A stretch of DNA of 64,000 bases from Synechococcus sp. PCC 7336 (GCF_000332275.1 NZ_CM001776.1:248001-312000), one strand, 5' to 3'; counted from the first letter of the stretch, positions 17,962 through 27,610 are shown. Made by a program: numbers and translations. Notes: generated by a model not told the origin, from the letters alone.

Positions 17962-19485
17962 CTAGGCCACATTCGCGGGCTCGTAATCTAACGCAGCATT
18001 GAGCGCTTGCCGCTCGCGATACTGGGCCTGTGCCCAGTCCTCCGAATAGCCCAACTCCCGCGCGCAAGCTTGCCAAGTTTCCACATCGGGATTGAGTTGC
18101 CCCAGATGGTAAGCGACCCAATCGCGACTGCGTCCGCGAGCCTTTTGCTGCTCGATTAACTCCTGCAGGTGCAGCAACTCGCTGGCCAATTTCAACACAG
18201 CCGGACTGACTTCTTCTAAGTCGTAGTGGGACTCTTCCGGCAGCTCAAACGGTTTGCGCTCGATCGCCACAGAAATCTGAGGAACAGGAAGTTCGTCGGA
18301 GATAAGCGCTTGGCAACTGGGGCATTGCAGGAAAGCCGAATTGAGACGATGGCGATCGCCCTCAAAAACAAAACTGCATTCGGGGCAGTAAGTCATCTCG
18401 ATGCCATCGCTGCGGACGCCTTCCAGAGACCAGATGCGGGGTTGAGTGGGCAAGCCGTGCAGCAACCAATTGCGAGTGTGGTCGATCGCGATCGCCTCGG
18501 TTTTGCCGGGATGAATCCGCAAGGCTCGCCCCACCTGCTGCAGCCAGAGGGCCAAAGATTGGGTGGGACGGGCAATTTGCACCGCTTCGATTTGCGGTAA
18601 ATCAAACCCCTCTGAAACGAGATTGCAGTTGACCAAGACTGAGGTTTCGCCGCTGGAAAAGCGAGCGAGGATGGCCTGACGTTCGCTGGCGGGGATGTTG
18701 CCGTCGAGATGTTCGGCAGCAATACCGGCTTGGGCGAAGCGAGCGGCGATCGCCTGCGAGTGAGACACGTTAATGGCAAAAACGACCGTACGCTTACCGG
18801 AAGCATATCGCCGCCACATCGACACGAGATTGCCCGACAAATGCTTGGAACCGTTCAGTTTGAGCAAGTCGGCAGAGTTGAAGTCGCCGCCAGTGGTGCG
18901 TACTCCCCGCGTTTGCATCGGTTGCGGATCGGCATACAGCTTGAGGGGGCTGAGATAGCCCGACGCCATCAGTTCCGAGACAGTCGGACCGCAGATTAGG
19001 GCTTCAAACATCCCCTCAAACCCCGCCCCATCGGTCCGAATGGGGGTGGCAGTGACGCCGAGGTGGTAAGCGCTGTCATATTCTTGCAAAATTTTGCGGT
19101 AGCTTGCGGCATGGGTGTGATGGGCCTCGTCCACCACCACCAGACCCACATTGCTGAGATATCCCGGACGTCTGGCTAAAGTTTGCACGCTGGCCACCTG
19201 AATGGGAGCGGTCACATTAGCAGGGCGATCGCCCTGGATAATCCCCACTTCTTTACCGGTAAACCGGCCTACTTTATCGGCAGCCTGGGTTAGCAATTCC
19301 GAGCGGTGGGCCAGAATTAAAACCGTTTGACCTCGGGGCAGCAGTTCTCTGGCGATCGCCCCAAACAAAATTGTCTTGCCGCCTCCAGTGGGCAATTGCA
19401 CCAGTAGCCGCCGTTGATTCGCTGCCCATCGTTCGAAGACTCGATCGAGCAAGTGCTGCTGGTAGTCGCGCAGTTGATACGCCAC
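17962..19485 (-). CDS. SF2 DEAD/DEAH-box helicase, RadD-like
   Basis: 507 residues. Q-motif region YQLRDYQQHLLDRVF, Walker A PTGGGKT at about residue 32, Walker B VVDEAHH, motif III VTATPIR, and the C-terminal RecA domain with GFDLPQIEAVQIARPTQS and QQVGRALRIHPGK. A zinc-finger-like CPEC and CPSC pair follows near residues 360 and 385. A C-terminal helical region ends the protein. This resembles RadD, a DNA-repair helicase-like ATPase, and related type III restriction helicase folds. No nuclease or methylase gene is near, so a repair role fits better than restriction. Confidence 0.88.
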   Translation of the reverse strand: MAYQLRDYQQHLLDRVFERWAANQRRLLVQLPTGGGKTILFGAIARELLPRGQTVLILAHRSELLTQAADKVGRFTGKEVGIIQGDRPANVTAPIQVASVQTLARRPGYLSNVGLVVVDEAHHTHAASYRKILQEYDSAYHLGVTATPIRTDGAGFEGMFEALICGPTVSELMASGYLSPLKLYADPQPMQTRGVRTTGGDFNSADLLKLNGSKHLSGNLVSMWRRYASGKRTVVFAINVSHSQAIAARFAQAGIAAEHLDGNIPASERQAILARFSSGETSVLVNCNLVSEGFDLPQIEAVQIARPTQSLALWLQQVGRALRIHPGKTEAIAIDHTRNWLLHGLPTQPRIWSLEGVRSDGIEMTYCPECSFVFEGDRHRLNSAFLQCPSCQALISDELPVPQISVAIERKPFELPEESHYDLEEVSPAVLKLASELLHLQELIEQQKARGRSRDWVAYHLGQLNPDVETWQACARELGYSEDWAQAQYRERQALNAALDYEPANVA

Positions 19486-19615
19486 ATCACCTCAAACCAT
19501 TCACCACACATTAAGCAAATCCGCTGGAGAGGCGATCGGCAAGCAGGCACATCAGACTCGGCTTCAGGCAATATCCAGGAAGCTCGGACAAGTCAGGCAT
19601 TTGAGGGAACTGTAG

Positions 19616-19819
19616 CTAAGACTTGAATTGTCTCAGAGAAATGAAGATCTCCTGTGGGAGCAGTGCGGAACGCTCCGCAAACACTAACGCGCAGCGGCGA
19701 GTATCAACATTCACCACAACTCCGACTGGCTCCTGCCGCTGATTCTGGGAGGTCGTTGCGAGGTATTGGAAATAAAATTCGCGTGCTAGTTGAAGGAGTT
19801 CTGAATTGAGTGAAGCCAT
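19616..19819 (-). CDS. Hypothetical short protein
   Basis: 67 residues from the ATG at 19819 (MASLNSELLQLAREFYF). The centre GVVVNVDTRRCALVFAERSALL reads like a small beta-containing domain. I do not recognise a family. It lies in the 570-bp gap between the helicase and the AbrB gene, on the helicase strand. A plausible real gene or the relic of one. Confidence 0.35.
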   Translation of the reverse strand: MASLNSELLQLAREFYFQYLATTSQNQRQEPVGVVVNVDTRRCALVFAERSALLPQEIFISLRQFKS

Positions 19820-20056
19820 TGTAGATGCAGCCACTATCTGTTAGAGGAGGAAGCTTCAGAAGCAACTCTACTTCCGTTCCGAACAATGCGCTCCAATCTC
19901 ACTCTTGAAAAGCTAACTCGGCTCACTCCTGTCGAAAGGCGATCGTATCCTGCTCGCAGTAGTTGAAAAGAGCTCAAAACAGGTTAGTCTTGTAAACAAC
20001 ATGTCGATTGGTGTTCGAGAAGACAAGCAATACTTCTATATAGGAAACGACTCAAC

Positions 20057-20425
20057 ATGGCTTCTAAGACAAAAAAACAACCTCTCATCGGTCAGGCTCT
20101 TCAAGACAAAGTCAAAGAAATGCAAGGAGCGGATAAAAAGGACATTGCTAAGGCTTGTGGTTACATCAGCAAAACGAAAAACGGTCAAGAGCGCATCAAT
20201 TTGATGGCTTTTTACGGCGCTCTGTTGGAGGCTGAAGGCGTAGAGTTCGAGGCTGCACCCGATAAAGGCGGTCGAGGTCGCGAGGCTAGCTATAAGGCTT
20301 CGGTCCACAAGAATGGTAATTTATTGATTGGAGCAGTTTACACCAAAGAAATGGGTTTGGAACCTGGAGATGAATTCACGCTCAAACTGGGTAAGCGGAG
20401 CATTGCTTTGACGCGAGTGGATTAA
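20057..20425 (+). CDS. Cyanobacterial AbrB-family transcriptional regulator (cyAbrB)
   Basis: 122 residues. The N-terminal region (GQALQDKVKEMQGADKKDIAKACGY) is typical of cyAbrB proteins. The AbrB-like DNA-binding part is C-terminal (YKASVHKNGNLLIGAVYTKEMGL, then GDEFTLKLGKRSIALTRV). Known for the family: nearly universal in cyanobacteria, with roles in nitrogen, carbon and hydrogenase gene control. An AGGA motif lies 12-15 bases upstream of the chosen ATG. A longer overlapping frame at 20001 is a shadow. Confidence 0.92.
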   Translation: MASKTKKQPLIGQALQDKVKEMQGADKKDIAKACGYISKTKNGQERINLMAFYGALLEAEGVEFEAAPDKGGRGREASYKASVHKNGNLLIGAVYTKEMGLEPGDEFTLKLGKRSIALTRVD

Positions 20426-20599
20426 AGCGACTGGAAATATAGGTAGGGTGACGCAGCAGCATTAAACCTAAGGGTAAGATTTTTTATGGGATCTGTCCTT
20501 GCTTGAAGTGTTACCCTACTGCTCCCCGTTGAAGCATTCCTACATACCTGTTCTCGAACGTACACTGGATTTTTAAGACAGCATCTGACAACTTGACTT

Positions 20600-20865
20600 G
20601 CAGGGAGCTAGATTTGCTTTAGTAGAGTTATCCGAGCTGTTGGGGCGGACGGTCGATCTAAATCCACTGCAAGACCTAAGCTGCTATTTTCGAGATCGCG
20701 TTCTGGACGAAGCTGAAGTGCTCTATGTCCAAGTCTGGCAATGTTCGACTGCACCACATGCTCGATGCTGCTAACAAGATCCTGGCATTTACCCAGGGCC
20801 GCTATCGGGCCAATCTCCCTCCTCTGGTGGAGCGCCTAGAAGAATTGCTCAAGCGAGAAACGTAA
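20600..20865 (+). pseudogene. Remnant of a MNT nucleotidyltransferase / HEPN (DUF86) pair
   Basis: The first part, without a start, reads ALVELSELLGRTVDLNPLQDL and YFRDRVLDEAEVLYVQ, the C-terminus of a minimal nucleotidyltransferase antitoxin. Overlapping it, ATG 20725 opens a 46-codon frame. This begins as a HEPN/DUF86 protein (NVRLHHMLDAANKILAFTQGR) and jumps directly to the usual DUF86 tail (ANLPPLVERLEELLKRET). The middle of the HEPN domain, including the RxxxxH active site, is deleted. Thus a toxin-antitoxin pair has decayed here. The rest of 20426-20600 shows nothing I can name. Confidence 0.65.
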
Positions 20866-20884
20866 AAATTCAGAAGCATATAAA

Positions 20885-21073
20885 CCTGAGTTCGATGGCT
20901 TTGCATTGCCCTCACCCCCGGCCCCTCTCCCCTCGCGAAGCGTGGCGTCAGCCGTAAACTTGGGAGAGGGGAGCAACAGCCTCAAACCCGCAATCTACGG
21001 TTCTGTTCCCCTTCCCCCAATTCTGGGGGAAGGGGCTAGGGGATGGGGGCCAAACACTTGTCGAACTGACATT
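20885..21073 (+). repeat. Dispersed MITE-like repeat, copy C (full length)
   Basis: Starts CCTGAGTTCGATGGCT and ends TGTCGAACTGACAT, imperfect terminal inverted repeats. Inside are two nested palindromes: CCCTCTCCC with GGGAGAGGGG, and CCCTTCCCCC with GGGGGAAGGGG. The first palindrome carries a small extra insert containing GCGTCAGCCGTAA, which also occurs in copy A. Confidence 0.85.
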
Positions 21074-21200
21074 ATATAAGTATTTTTCAGAAAAAATTCT
21101 TCGATTCTTAGAAATTCTGCTCGTTCTAGCTCAGATCCAATATTTACCCTGGCAAGAGAGCTCCCTAGGATAGAGCCAACGCGAGATTGGGAAAGGAGCT

Positions 21201-21305
21201 GTGGGTGTAGCTTTGTTTGCTCGGGCCGTCGCAATTGGATTGGCGATCGCCGGATTTGGTCTAGTGGCTATATCGACGGCGATCGGAAAATCGATAGGAT
21301 CGTAA
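21201..21305 (+). CDS. Possible 34-residue single-pass membrane peptide
   Basis: GTG start at 21201 preceded by AAAGGAG at 21193-21199, only one base from the GTG. The product begins MGVALFARAVAIGLAIAGFG and continues to AIGKSIGS, one hydrophobic helix with a basic tail. The size suits a small photosystem or cytochrome b6f subunit, but it does not match any I can recall. The site-to-start spacing is short, which lowers confidence. Confidence 0.35.
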   Translation: MGVALFARAVAIGLAIAGFGLVAISTAIGKSIGS

Positions 21306-21447
21306 TGGAGGTTGACCGGCAGACAGCTCGTGGAGGCAGTCAAATTGTACTCGCATCTCGCAACATTGCACTTCTTCAAGAATTGTTATGGAGGGGGCGA
21401 TCCAACTGCGTTAGCCTGAGAGATGCCGCTTTTTTTCCCTTGCAGAT

Positions 21448-22416
21448 ATGGCCCGCACATTTAAAATTGGCTCCCGCAAAAGTGAACTGGCCCTAGTGCA
21501 ATCTCGCTGGGTGCAGTCGGAATTGCAAAAACTCCATCCCGACTGCAGCTTCGAGTTGGTCACAATGGAAACTCAGGGGGACATCATTCTGGATGTGGCA
21601 CTGGCCAAGATTGGCGATAAGGGGCTGTTCACCAAAGAACTAGAGGTGGGCATGTTGCAACATCAGACAGACTTTGCCGTCCACAGCCTCAAAGATTTGC
21701 CCACTCATTTGCCAGAAGGGTTGATGTTGGGGGGAATTACCGCCCGCGAAAACCCGGCGGACGCTTTGGTGTTACATGCCAAGCATGCAGGAGCCAGCAT
21801 CGATGCCCTGCCAGAAGGCTCTGTCGTCGGCACCTCGTCTTTGCGCCGTCTGGCCCAACTGCGCCACCACTATCCCCAACTCAGCTTTAAAGACATTCGC
21901 GGCAACCTCAACACCCGCCTGCGCAAGCTCGACGAGGGGCAGTACGACGCTATTATTCTGGCGGTGGCAGGGTTGGAACGCTTGGGGATGGGCGATCGCA
22001 TTTCCCAGAAGTTGCCGGCAGAAGTTTCCCTGCATGCGGTGGGACAGGGGGCGCTGGGGATTGAGTGCCGTGCTGGCGACGAAGAGGTATTGGCAGTTTT
22101 GCAATCCTTGGTGGATGCGGACTCCACCCGTCGCTGTTTGGCCGAGCGGGCGTTTTTGCGCCAGTTAGAGGGGGGCTGTCAGGTACCGATTGGAGTGAAT
22201 AGTGAAGTCATTGCCGATGCCGCAGGCGATCGCCTCCAGTTGACGGGCATGGTGGCCAGCTTGGACGGCCAGCAACTGATTCGCGATCGTGCGATCGGGT
22301 CGGCAGAAGATCCCGAAGCCGTGGGCATTCAACTGGCTCACCTGCTGCGGGAGCAGGGGGCGACTGAGATTTTACAGGCTATTTTTGCCACCCTCGATCG
22401 CGAGGCAGTCCACTAA
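21448..22416 (+). CDS. hemC: Porphobilinogen deaminase (hydroxymethylbilane synthase)
   Basis: 322 residues. The start [20 protein letters not shown], then [41 protein letters not shown] and [14 protein letters not shown] are all HemC landmarks. [11 protein letters not shown] near residue 245 has the cofactor-attachment Cys. Reaction: polymerises four porphobilinogens to hydroxymethylbilane for heme, chlorophyll and bilins. It converges on the arsM gene with a 25-bp gap. Confidence 0.97.
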   Translation: MARTFKIGSRKSELALVQSRWVQSELQKLHPDCSFELVTMETQGDIILDVALAKIGDKGLFTKELEVGMLQHQTDFAVHSLKDLPTHLPEGLMLGGITARENPADALVLHAKHAGASIDALPEGSVVGTSSLRRLAQLRHHYPQLSFKDIRGNLNTRLRKLDEGQYDAIILAVAGLERLGMGDRISQKLPAEVSLHAVGQGALGIECRAGDEEVLAVLQSLVDADSTRRCLAERAFLRQLEGGCQVPIGVNSEVIADAAGDRLQLTGMVASLDGQQLIRDRAIGSAEDPEAVGIQLAHLLREQGATEILQAIFATLDREAVH

Positions 22417-22441
22417 GCTCGGCGAAAGTAGCGATCGCCTG

Positions 22442-23650
22442 TTAGCAACAACTGGACTGGGGCTCGCAGCAGGATGTAGGTTCGGCAGTGGAGGTAACAG
22501 TATAGTCCGCCCCTTTCATCTCTCGCGGAGCGCGAATGGCATTGATGGCGCAGTTAAACTCGGGGGCTGAGTCTGGCGGGACTGGGTCGTAAGGTTCCAA
22601 ACCAATCACATCCGGGCTGTAAGGCCCTCGGGGTGAGGTATAAATGTCAAAGGTCTTAGCGCATACCGCCATCCGTTGCCCTCGATAGAGGGTGTGACCG
22701 TCATCGTCCTGCACGGACTTCCAGGGACCTTTGTAAACCACCGCTTGCTTGCAGTCCAAGCAAGCCCCTTCTTTGCCTTTGAAGGCCCGCACCGTCACGG
22801 AACGGAACTCGATGCCGTCGATCGTTTGCCAAGGCTCTGACTGCTGCACTAAAATCTCGACGCCGTAAAATCCGGCTTGCTCGAACATAGCTAAAAATTC
22901 ATCTTCCCGAAAGGCTCCGGCAATACAGCCACTCCACAGCTCGGGGTCGTTCAAGATTTCGGCAGTCGGGGTTTCATCGCAGACGATATCGGAAATTACT
23001 GCTCGACCGCCCCGCTTCAACACCCGAAAGATTTCGCCAAACAGTTGCTGCTTGTCTTCGGGGCGCACCAGATTGAGCACGCAATTAGAAATCACCACGT
23101 CTACACTGTCGCTCTCCACTAAGGGAATCTCCCGCCGCAGTCGATCGCATTCTGCCTCGTAGGCCGCTACCCCCTCCAAATCGCTGACAGGGTGCTCCCT
23201 CAACCAAGCAGCTACGAGATCGAGACTCAGGCCCAGGTCCTGAATTTTACCTTTGACAAACTGCGTGTTGCTGTAGCCCAGTTTTAGAGCCATCGGATCG
23301 ACGTACTTGCGAGCCAGAGTCAACATCTCGTCGTTAAAATCCACCCCAATGACGCGGCCTTCAGCCCCTACCTTTTGGGCCAGAATATAGCAATTCTTGC
23401 CTGCGCCCGAGCCTAAATCGACAACGGTTTCGCCGACATTGACAAAACGGGTGGGATCGCCGCAACCATAATCTTTCTCGATAATTTCCTGAGGCAGAAT
23501 GGCCAGGTAATTGCCTTCGTAGTCAGTCGGGCAGCAAAGCGATGGTTGAGGAGCTTGCGCGCCAGCCTCGTAGCGTTCGATTACGGCTTGCTCGATGCTG
23601 TAGTCGAGATTGGTTGGAGAAGAGGCAGGGCGAGAAATCGATTGAGTCAT
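22442..23650 (-). CDS. arsM: Arsenite S-adenosylmethyltransferase (ArsM)
   Basis: 402 residues from the ATG at 23650; a longer frame to 23725 adds a non-conserved stretch. Seen: CCPTDYEGNYLAILPQEIIEKDYGCGDPT, then the SAM motif VVDLGSGAGKNCY, IGVDFNDEML, VVISNCVLNLV and SGCIAGAFREDEF. The Cys residues correspond to those that bind As(III) in ArsM. The C-terminal extension has more Cys (CLDC) and ends CCEPQSSCC. Role: stepwise methylation of arsenite, detoxification and the first step toward arsenosugars. No arsR or arsB gene is beside it. Confidence 0.85.
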   Translation of the reverse strand: MTQSISRPASSPTNLDYSIEQAVIERYEAGAQAPQPSLCCPTDYEGNYLAILPQEIIEKDYGCGDPTRFVNVGETVVDLGSGAGKNCYILAQKVGAEGRVIGVDFNDEMLTLARKYVDPMALKLGYSNTQFVKGKIQDLGLSLDLVAAWLREHPVSDLEGVAAYEAECDRLRREIPLVESDSVDVVISNCVLNLVRPEDKQQLFGEIFRVLKRGGRAVISDIVCDETPTAEILNDPELWSGCIAGAFREDEFLAMFEQAGFYGVEILVQQSEPWQTIDGIEFRSVTVRAFKGKEGACLDCKQAVVYKGPWKSVQDDDGHTLYRGQRMAVCAKTFDIYTSPRGPYSPDVIGLEPYDPVPPDSAPEFNCAINAIRAPREMKGADYTVTSTAEPTSCCEPQSSCC

Positions 23651-23894
23651 AGGTTTTCTGGTTCGTGCAACTTCTTGTGGAGGCAATTCCATTGAGCGAT
23701 CGCCACAGGGACCGATCGATCGCATGTATCCCGATAGAGTATACCGATTTTGCTAAGTATGCCCCACTGACTGGGCTCAGGATAGCGCCAGTACGCTATT
23801 GATAGGGCCAACTGAGCTAAGTCTAATCTCCAACACAAGCTTTCTTCAGACAGGTGCATCTGGGGGCGATCGCGGGTGGGGCTCGGAACTGAGC

Positions 23895-23900
23895 TATAAT
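23895..23900 (+). promoter_or_regulatory. -10 element of the tRNA-Leu promoter
   Basis: TATAAT lies 14 bases before the mature tRNA start. No good -35 is seen at the expected distance. Confidence 0.6.
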
Positions 23901-23914
23901 CGTCTTCGCTTCGC

Positions 23915-23999
23915 GGGGGCGTGGCGGAATGGTAGACGCTGCGGACTTAAAATCCGTTTCCACTTATATGGAGTGTGGGTTCAAGTCCCACCGCCCCCA
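23915..23999 (+). tRNA. trnL-UAA: tRNA-Leu(UAA), no intron
   Basis: 85 nt. Acceptor GGGGGCG pairs with CGCCCCC and the discriminator is A. The D-arm is GCGGAATGGTAGACGC. The anticodon arm GCGGA-CTTAAAA-TCCGT gives anticodon UAA. A long variable arm (class II) precedes the T-arm GTGGG-TTCAAGT-CCCAC. CCA is not encoded. Many cyanobacteria carry a group I intron in this anticodon loop; here the loop is uninterrupted. Confidence 0.97.
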
Positions 24000-24059
24000 T
24001 CGAGAAATCCACGCACTACCAGGGCTTCAATCAATCAAAATCCTGTGGGGCGATCGCCC

Positions 24060-24653
24060 TTACAAAAATCCTTCCGGCGCGACCTCGGGCTGACCGCCGC
24101 CAAACGTCAACTCGCCACTGGAATAGGTCGTGCCAAAGTTCTGTACTAGACCCGCCACCTGACGAATCCCCGATCGCGTACTCTCGTCATCCAATGGCGA
24201 CAGCGGATGGATGAACGTCGCATACAACACCCCCTGACTGGTGGCATAACGGGCATCCAGTGTCCGGTGAAAATTGGCCTCTAGTAAAATTTGTCCTTCC
24301 CGCTCCGACAACTGCGCGACATCGGCAACGGGTGAAAAAATCCGCATCCGATCGTGGGACTCATCCCACATCACCACCATCTGCACCCCTTCATAGGTCA
24401 ACTGCAGCCCGCCATTTCCAGAGCTGACGTCCTCCGCCAGCGACTCCACGATCGCCACCAACCGCTCCGGCGTCATCTGCCCCCTCGTCTCCTGGCGGCG
24501 ATCGACTCCTGGCTCTTGCGTCACTTGGCTTTCGGTTTCAATTGGAGCCTCTGCGGTTACCTCCGATGTCGTAGAGCCGCAGGCCGCCAGCATCAATCCG
24601 GCGATCGCCACCCCGATCGCAATTCCCTTTATCCTTTTGCTTGCGCCAGACAT
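24060..24653 (-). CDS. Lipoprotein of unknown function, possibly YbjN-like fold
   Basis: 197 residues. A lipoprotein signal peptide ends in the lipobox LAAC (Cys at about residue 25), followed by a Thr/Glu/Gln-rich linker to about 60. The rest (GLQLTYEGVQMVVMWDESHDRMRIFSPV, then LLEANFHRTLDARYATSQGVLYATFIHPL) has the strand-helix rhythm of the type III secretion chaperone-like/YbjN fold. Expected on a membrane facing the periplasm. No partner is evident. Confidence 0.65.
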   Translation of the reverse strand: MSGASKRIKGIAIGVAIAGLMLAACGSTTSEVTAEAPIETESQVTQEPGVDRRQETRGQMTPERLVAIVESLAEDVSSGNGGLQLTYEGVQMVVMWDESHDRMRIFSPVADVAQLSEREGQILLEANFHRTLDARYATSQGVLYATFIHPLSPLDDESTRSGIRQVAGLVQNFGTTYSSGELTFGGGQPEVAPEGFL

Positions 24654-24839
24654 CGCTTTGCTCCTGTTGTGGGAATGAATCGGTTATATCCTATTGAACC
24701 CTTCACTATCTGTCTCCCGAGGGAAAATTTATGAACTGCTTTGCAGGGCATGTGAATAACCGCAATCATCCCGATAGAACGAGTTCTCTCTGGGGACAGT
24801 GTTACGCTTTGTAACAGGTCTATTCTAGCGAGCGAGGTT

Positions 24840-26375
24840 ATGAGTACCCGAGACGCCATCGCGATCGGCAGTGGAATTGGCGGATTGGTCTCGGCGGCCC
24901 TATTAGCCCGCTATGGTTGGAACGTCACTGTTTGCGAAAGCCATACTATTCCTGGAGGAGCCGCCCACGCCTTCGAACGGGAAGGCTACTGCTTTGATTC
25001 GGGGCCATCGTTTTTTGCAGGTCTGAGCGATCCCCATAGCCTCAATCCCCTGCGTCAAGTCTTGGATGTCCTCGACGAGTCCGTTGCTGCGATCGCCTAC
25101 GACCCCCTCGGTCACTACCATTTCCCCGAAGGCTCTTTCCCCGTCTACAGCAATTTGTCAAAGTATCGCGAGGCTGTTGCCGCAGTCACTCCCCAAGGGG
25201 CAAGGGAGTTGGCCCAATTCGAAGCTCGCCTGTTGCGACTCTACGATGTTCTCAGCGGCGTGCCCGCATTGCACCTGCGGGGAGATTGGCAGGTGTTCCC
25301 GGTCTTAATGCAGAACTATTTGCCCGCGCTGGCTAAACTGCTGCCTCAATTGGGGGCAATACAGGGATCGGTGGGTCAAGTCATGGATCGCTACGTGCGC
25401 GATCGCTGGGTGCGCCGCCCGATCGATTTGGAATGCTTTTTGCTCTCGGGCCTCAAAGCCCACGGCACAGTTACCCCCGAAATGGCCTTTATGTATGGAG
25501 AACGCGATCGCTCTGTCATTGACTATCCCATTGGCGGCAGTGGCGCGATTGTGGCTGCGTTGGTGCGGGGGTTGGAAAAATGGGGTGGAAAGCTGCGCTT
25601 GCGATCGCATGTGAGCGAAATCCAGGTTGAGGGCGGAAGAGCAGTTGGCGTGAGGCTGCAGAGTGGCGAGGCGATCGAGGCTGACGCGGTTATTTCCAAT
25701 GCCACCGTTTGGGATACCTACGCGACGCTGATCGATCCGAAGCATTTGCCAGAACGCGATCGCCAAGCAGCTTTAGAAACTCCCGCCGTTCATAGTTTTA
25801 TGCACCTCCATCTCGGCATCCGCGCCGAGGGTTTGGAGGGTTTAAGCGGCCATCACGTCGTCGTTGGGGATGGCGATATTGCTGCACCGGGTAACACCTG
25901 TATGATTTCTATCCCTACGGTCTGGGATACCAGCATGGCTCCTCCCGGCTGCCACGCCATTCACGCCTATACTCTGGAACCGTTTGAGGGCTGGACCTAT
26001 GGCGAAGGCTATGAAGAGAAGAAGCGATCGCGCGTCCAGGTGCTGTATCGAGCTTTAAAGAAAGTCATTCCCAATATTCGCGATCGCGTGCAATTGGAAC
26101 TCATCGGTACCCCTCTCACCCACGCTCGCTTTTTGAGACGCGATCGCGGTACCTACGGTCCAGCCATTGCTGCAGGAGCAGGCACGTTCCCCGGTTGCCA
26201 AACGCCCATTCGCGGCCTCTATCGAGCAGGGGATAGCACGATGCCGGGGATTGGGGTTCCCGCCGTGGCTGCCTCCGGCATTCTCTGTGCCAATGCTCTC
26301 GTCTCTACCCGGCAAACCGCCGAACTCGTCCAAACTCTGCGCGATCGGCAAGCACGAGCTGGGAGGATATCGTGA
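24840..26375 (+). CDS. CrtISO-like FAD-dependent carotenoid isomerase/desaturase family protein
   Basis: 511 residues. The dinucleotide-binding motif AIAIGSGIGGLVSAALLARYGWNV is at the N-terminus, followed by ESHTIPGGAAHAFEREGYCFDSGPSFF, the CrtISO/CrtI fingerprint. The C-terminal FAD motif is GLYRAGDSTMPGIGVPAVAASG. This family includes prolycopene isomerase CrtH and several relatives of unknown substrate, so the exact carotenoid step is uncertain. The gene overlaps the following MFS gene by 4 bp (GTGA), so they are co-translated. Confidence 0.85.
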   Translation: MSTRDAIAIGSGIGGLVSAALLARYGWNVTVCESHTIPGGAAHAFEREGYCFDSGPSFFAGLSDPHSLNPLRQVLDVLDESVAAIAYDPLGHYHFPEGSFPVYSNLSKYREAVAAVTPQGARELAQFEARLLRLYDVLSGVPALHLRGDWQVFPVLMQNYLPALAKLLPQLGAIQGSVGQVMDRYVRDRWVRRPIDLECFLLSGLKAHGTVTPEMAFMYGERDRSVIDYPIGGSGAIVAALVRGLEKWGGKLRLRSHVSEIQVEGGRAVGVRLQSGEAIEADAVISNATVWDTYATLIDPKHLPERDRQAALETPAVHSFMHLHLGIRAEGLEGLSGHHVVVGDGDIAAPGNTCMISIPTVWDTSMAPPGCHAIHAYTLEPFEGWTYGEGYEEKKRSRVQVLYRALKKVIPNIRDRVQLELIGTPLTHARFLRRDRGTYGPAIAAGAGTFPGCQTPIRGLYRAGDSTMPGIGVPAVAASGILCANALVSTRQTAELVQTLRDRQARAGRIS

Positions 26376-27610
26376 CCCAAGGTCTACAGCTCGATCGCAA
26401 AATTCAGCTTGTCCTGAGCGCAATGTTTGTGTCGGGGATGCTGTTTTGGGGCAGTATCACTTGCCTGCTGCCCACGTTGCCCCTTTACCTCGACCATCTG
26501 GGGGCGAGCGATCGCCAGGTAGGTTTGGTGATGTCCTGCTTTGCGATCGGGTTGGTTTGCTCCCGTCCTTGGCTGGGGCCGCTGGCCGATCGGCGGGGGC
26601 GCAAGCTCGTGCTCTTTATCGGCCTAGTGGCAGCGGCGATCGCCCCGATTGGCTATTTATTCATCAAATCTCTCGGCGGGGTGGCTCTCGTGCGTGCGGG
26701 GCACGGCATCAGTATTGCTGCCTTCGCCACTGCCTATGTTGCTTTGGTGGCCGATATCGCTCCGCCTCAATTTCGAGGTACTGTCATCGGCAATATGAGT
26801 CTCGTCAATCCGATTGCTCTGATGTTAGGACCGGCGATCGGGGGATACGTGCTGAAGTGGGGGGGCTTCAATTCTCTCTTTCTCGTCGCCGCTAGCTTGG
26901 GAGGGCTGGGGTTAATCTTGGCGACCTTCGTGCAAGAGGCCCCGTTTGTCTCGGGCCAGCCGAAGCCAGCCATTGACGATCGCTTTTGGAGTCTTTTGGG
27001 CCAGCCCCGTTTGATGACTCCCACCTCGGTCATGCTCAGTGTCGGTCTATCGTTTGGCTCGCTCACGGCCTTTATGCCCCTGTTCGTTCGCGATGGGGAA
27101 TTGGGGATTAATCCGGGATTGTTTTACCTAGCTTCGGCGATCGTCACGTTTGGGATGCGTTTGGGAGTCGGTCGAGCTAGCGATCGCATCGGTCGCGGCA
27201 TCTTTATTACGTTGGGACTGTGTTTTACCAGCCTCGGCCTGCTGATTCTAGCCAGCGCCCAATCGCCCGCGCAGGTGCTCTTGGCGGGCAGCTTTCAGGG
27301 GGCTGGATTTGGCATTTTGATTCCGATGATGTCGGCGTTGATGGGCGATCGCTCCCATCCTCACGAGCGGGGTCGGTTATTTGGGCTGTGTCTGGGTGGG
27401 TTTGATGTGGGACTGGCTTGTGCGGGGCTGTTGTTGGGACAAGCGGCGGATTGGTGGGGCTATCGGGCGTTGTTCTGTATTGCGGCTGGATTGGTGGCGA
27501 GTGCGGCAATTTTGTTTGCCACTCGCTCGGCAAAGACGCCTGCCGAGTCATTTCGGTTTGCGATCGGGCAGGGAGCCGATCCTCACGCTCTGGCGGAACC
27601 GGAATTTTAA
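26372..27610 (+). CDS. Major facilitator superfamily transporter
   Basis: 412 residues with 12 hydrophobic segments. GTG start with GGGAGGAT just upstream, overlapping the stop of the CrtISO-like gene. Motif A is seen as GPLADRRGRKLVL near residue 72 and in degenerate form GRASDRIGRGIF in the second half. Substrate unknown. Coupling to a carotenoid-type enzyme is unusual and hints at export of a hydrophobic product, by inference only. Confidence 0.88.
   Translation: MTQGLQLDRKIQLVLSAMFVSGMLFWGSITCLLPTLPLYLDHLGASDRQVGLVMSCFAIGLVCSRPWLGPLADRRGRKLVLFIGLVAAAIAPIGYLFIKSLGGVALVRAGHGISIAAFATAYVALVADIAPPQFRGTVIGNMSLVNPIALMLGPAIGGYVLKWGGFNSLFLVAASLGGLGLILATFVQEAPFVSGQPKPAIDDRFWSLLGQPRLMTPTSVMLSVGLSFGSLTAFMPLFVRDGELGINPGLFYLASAIVTFGMRLGVGRASDRIGRGIFITLGLCFTSLGLLILASAQSPAQVLLAGSFQGAGFGILIPMMSALMGDRSHPHERGRLFGLCLGGFDVGLACAGLLLGQAADWWGYRALFCIAAGLVASAAILFATRSAKTPAESFRFAIGQGADPHALAEPEF

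Noticed and set aside
21131-21379. 82-codon leftward frame before hemC
   Set aside because: Opposite to a better-supported small frame with a ribosome site; composition looks like a shadow.
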